NCBI RefSeq assembly: GCF_022921095.1
Contig: NZ_CP095053.1
Span: 496,001-560,000 of the forward strand
DNA: 64,000 bases
Source: Hymenobacter aerilatus
GTDB taxonomy: Bacteria > Bacteroidota > Bacteroidia > Cytophagales > Hymenobacteraceae
Direction of reading: 5' to 3'
In this document: positions 63,050 through 64,000 of the stretch, piece after piece
Layout of the letters: the number at the start of each line of letters is the position of its first letter
Position numbering within the stretch: the first letter of the stretch is position 1
Notes under the pieces: generated by a model
The model's input: only the letters and a program-made list of their open reading frames with translations
Databases searched by the model: none
Told to the model about the DNA's origin: nothing
Program-made: the position numbers and the translations under genes

Positions 63050-63919
63050 TCAACGGGCGCGCCGGAAGGCTTCGGGCGTTTGGCCGCTGTACTTGCGAAA
63101 ATACCGGCTGAAGTACGAAGCATCTTCGAAGCCCAGCGCCACGGCTACTTGTGCTACCGACTGCGCGGAGTGCGTGAGTAGGCGTTGGGCCTCCATCACC
63201 ACGCGCTCGTGAATGAGTGAGCTAGCGGTTTTGTTGAGCCGCTGCCGGCAGATGGCATTCAGGTGGTTGGCCGTGAGGTGCAGCAGTTGGGCGTAGGCGT
63301 GCACCGTGCGGTGCGTCCGAAAATGCTGATTGAGCAGGCGACCAAACTCCCTGATTTGTGCCTCGCTGTGGGTCGGGGTAGGCGCGGCAGCATCGGGGAG
63401 GGTGTAGTGGCGGGCAGCCAGCTCCAGCAGCAGGTGCAGGTAGGAGCGCACTACTTCGGCCTGGTTGGGATGCACCGTGGTATACTCTGCCAGCAGCCGC
63501 GCAAACAAGGGATACAGTTCCGTTTCGTGCGGCGCCAGGTAGAGCACGGGTACCTGTGCAGGAGTGAAAAAGGGATAGTCGAAAAATTGATTCTCCGGAT
63601 AGCGAAACAGGTAGAAATCAGCGTCGAAGAAGACGATAATTCCCTGCGCATCGGCCGATAACTGCCAGCAGTGCACCTGGCCAGGCGCTATAAAAAATAG
63701 GTTTCCCGGTTGCAAGTCGTACGTAATCAGATCAATCGTATGCGTGCCGTGGCCGGCCGTTACGTAGAGCAGCAGGTAGAAATCGTGGGCGTGAGCCGTG
63801 GCAACGTGAGGGAAATTGGCGGCGTGGGTTTGCAGATACTCCACGTAATAGGGCCGCTGCGCAGGTATCCCCGGGAAAGAGGCCAACCCCAGCACCGGAG
63901 GCGTTGTCGACGGTTTCAT
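63050..63919 (-). CDS. AraC-family transcriptional regulator
   Basis: The 289-residue product has an N-terminal cupin sensor domain (HVATAHAHDFYLLLYVTAG, DLQPGNLFFIAPGQVHCW) and a C-terminal double helix-turn-helix with LLHLTANHLNAICRQRLNKT and VAQVAVALGFEDASYFSRYF, ending RKYSGQTPEAFRRAR. AraC regulators with cupin domains usually respond to small molecules. TACCTTGC ends 4 bases before the ATG. Its targets cannot be named from the window; it faces the right edge divergently from whatever lies beyond. Confidence 0.95.
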   Translation of the reverse strand: MKPSTTPPVLGLASFPGIPAQRPYYVEYLQTHAANFPHVATAHAHDFYLLLYVTAGHGTHTIDLITYDLQPGNLFFIAPGQVHCWQLSADAQGIIVFFDADFYLFRYPENQFFDYPFFTPAQVPVLYLAPHETELYPLFARLLAEYTTVHPNQAEVVRSYLHLLLELAARHYTLPDAAAPTPTHSEAQIREFGRLLNQHFRTHRTVHAYAQLLHLTANHLNAICRQRLNKTASSLIHERVVMEAQRLLTHSAQSVAQVAVALGFEDASYFSRYFRKYSGQTPEAFRRAR

Positions 63920-64000
63920 GGGTGCAAGGTAGACCAGCGGCGCCAGTAGTACTGCCAGTCTATTGCCTAGGCTTCGCGCTGGCGTGTGCAAGCTGGTACC

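Overview
The window reads as chromosomal DNA of a GC-rich member of the Bacteroidota, most likely a Hymenobacter-like cytophagalean. The support is the set of families present: two TonB-dependent receptors, a DUF4249 lipoprotein, DUF5683 next to parB/dapB/lepB, a type IX secretion sorting domain, TlpA/DUF4369 proteins and a SerB-SerA fusion. Promoters fit the Bacteroidota -7 box TAnnTTTG, Shine-Dalgarno sequences are mostly absent, and the heptamer GGGTAGG/CCTACCC recurs throughout. No rRNA gene, intact tRNA, phage, transposase or CRISPR array was seen.

Layout. 1-9.2 kb: a partial DUF1080 lipoprotein, dnaK, an alpha/beta hydrolase joined to the rRNA pseudouridine synthase rluE, a small lipoprotein, a large VWA membrane protein, a DUF830-type papain-fold protein and a response-regulator relic. 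9.2-16.6 kb: a four-gene outer-membrane cluster (unknown secreted protein, STN-type TonB receptor, DUF4249 lipoprotein, MG2/plug protein). 16.7-21.3 kb: an Oar-type TonB receptor followed by a secreted phosphodiesterase. 21.5-27.2 kb: fabG divergent from a geranylgeranyl-reductase-like flavoprotein, a CgeB-like glycosyltransferase, a TPR protein and lpdA. 27.3-31.1 kb: a five-PAS histidine kinase, a single-domain response regulator and a mini GldL-like membrane protein. 31.2-37.1 kb: an EamA transporter divergent from rarA, a methyltransferase, apaG, ung and lepB. 37.3-41.9 kb: dapB, two DUF5683 paralogues, parB and parA, with an AT-rich insert splitting parA from parB. 42.0-48.1 kb: a UPF0173 hydrolase, a peptide-binding lipoprotein and an arsenosugar cluster (arsS, arsM and two family-specific glycosyltransferases). 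48.2-52.7 kb: a DUF6438 lipoprotein, yidC and pyrG. 52.8-55.6 kb: an AT-rich foreign-looking lipoprotein, a VOC protein, a tRNA-Thr-like relic and a PBP4-type carboxypeptidase. 55.7-64 kb: two tandem thioredoxin-like proteins, the SerB-SerA fusion, a discoidin/T9SS cargo protein, a VOC protein, a DUF983 protein and an AraC regulator.

Non-coding structure is unusually rich. A family of long imperfect palindromes built on TGTCATCCTGAGC...GCTCAGGATGACA sits in several intergenic spaces. A 48-bp-armed nested inverted repeat fills the whole ung-lepB gap. Two divergent gene pairs share palindromes made of two mirror-image -7 boxes placed so close to both start codons that the transcripts should be leaderless or nearly so. 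Most single genes end in clear hairpin terminators. The arsenosugar cluster is the most complete recognisable pathway. The four-gene TonB/DUF4249 cluster and the split parAB locus are the parts whose biology is least explained.
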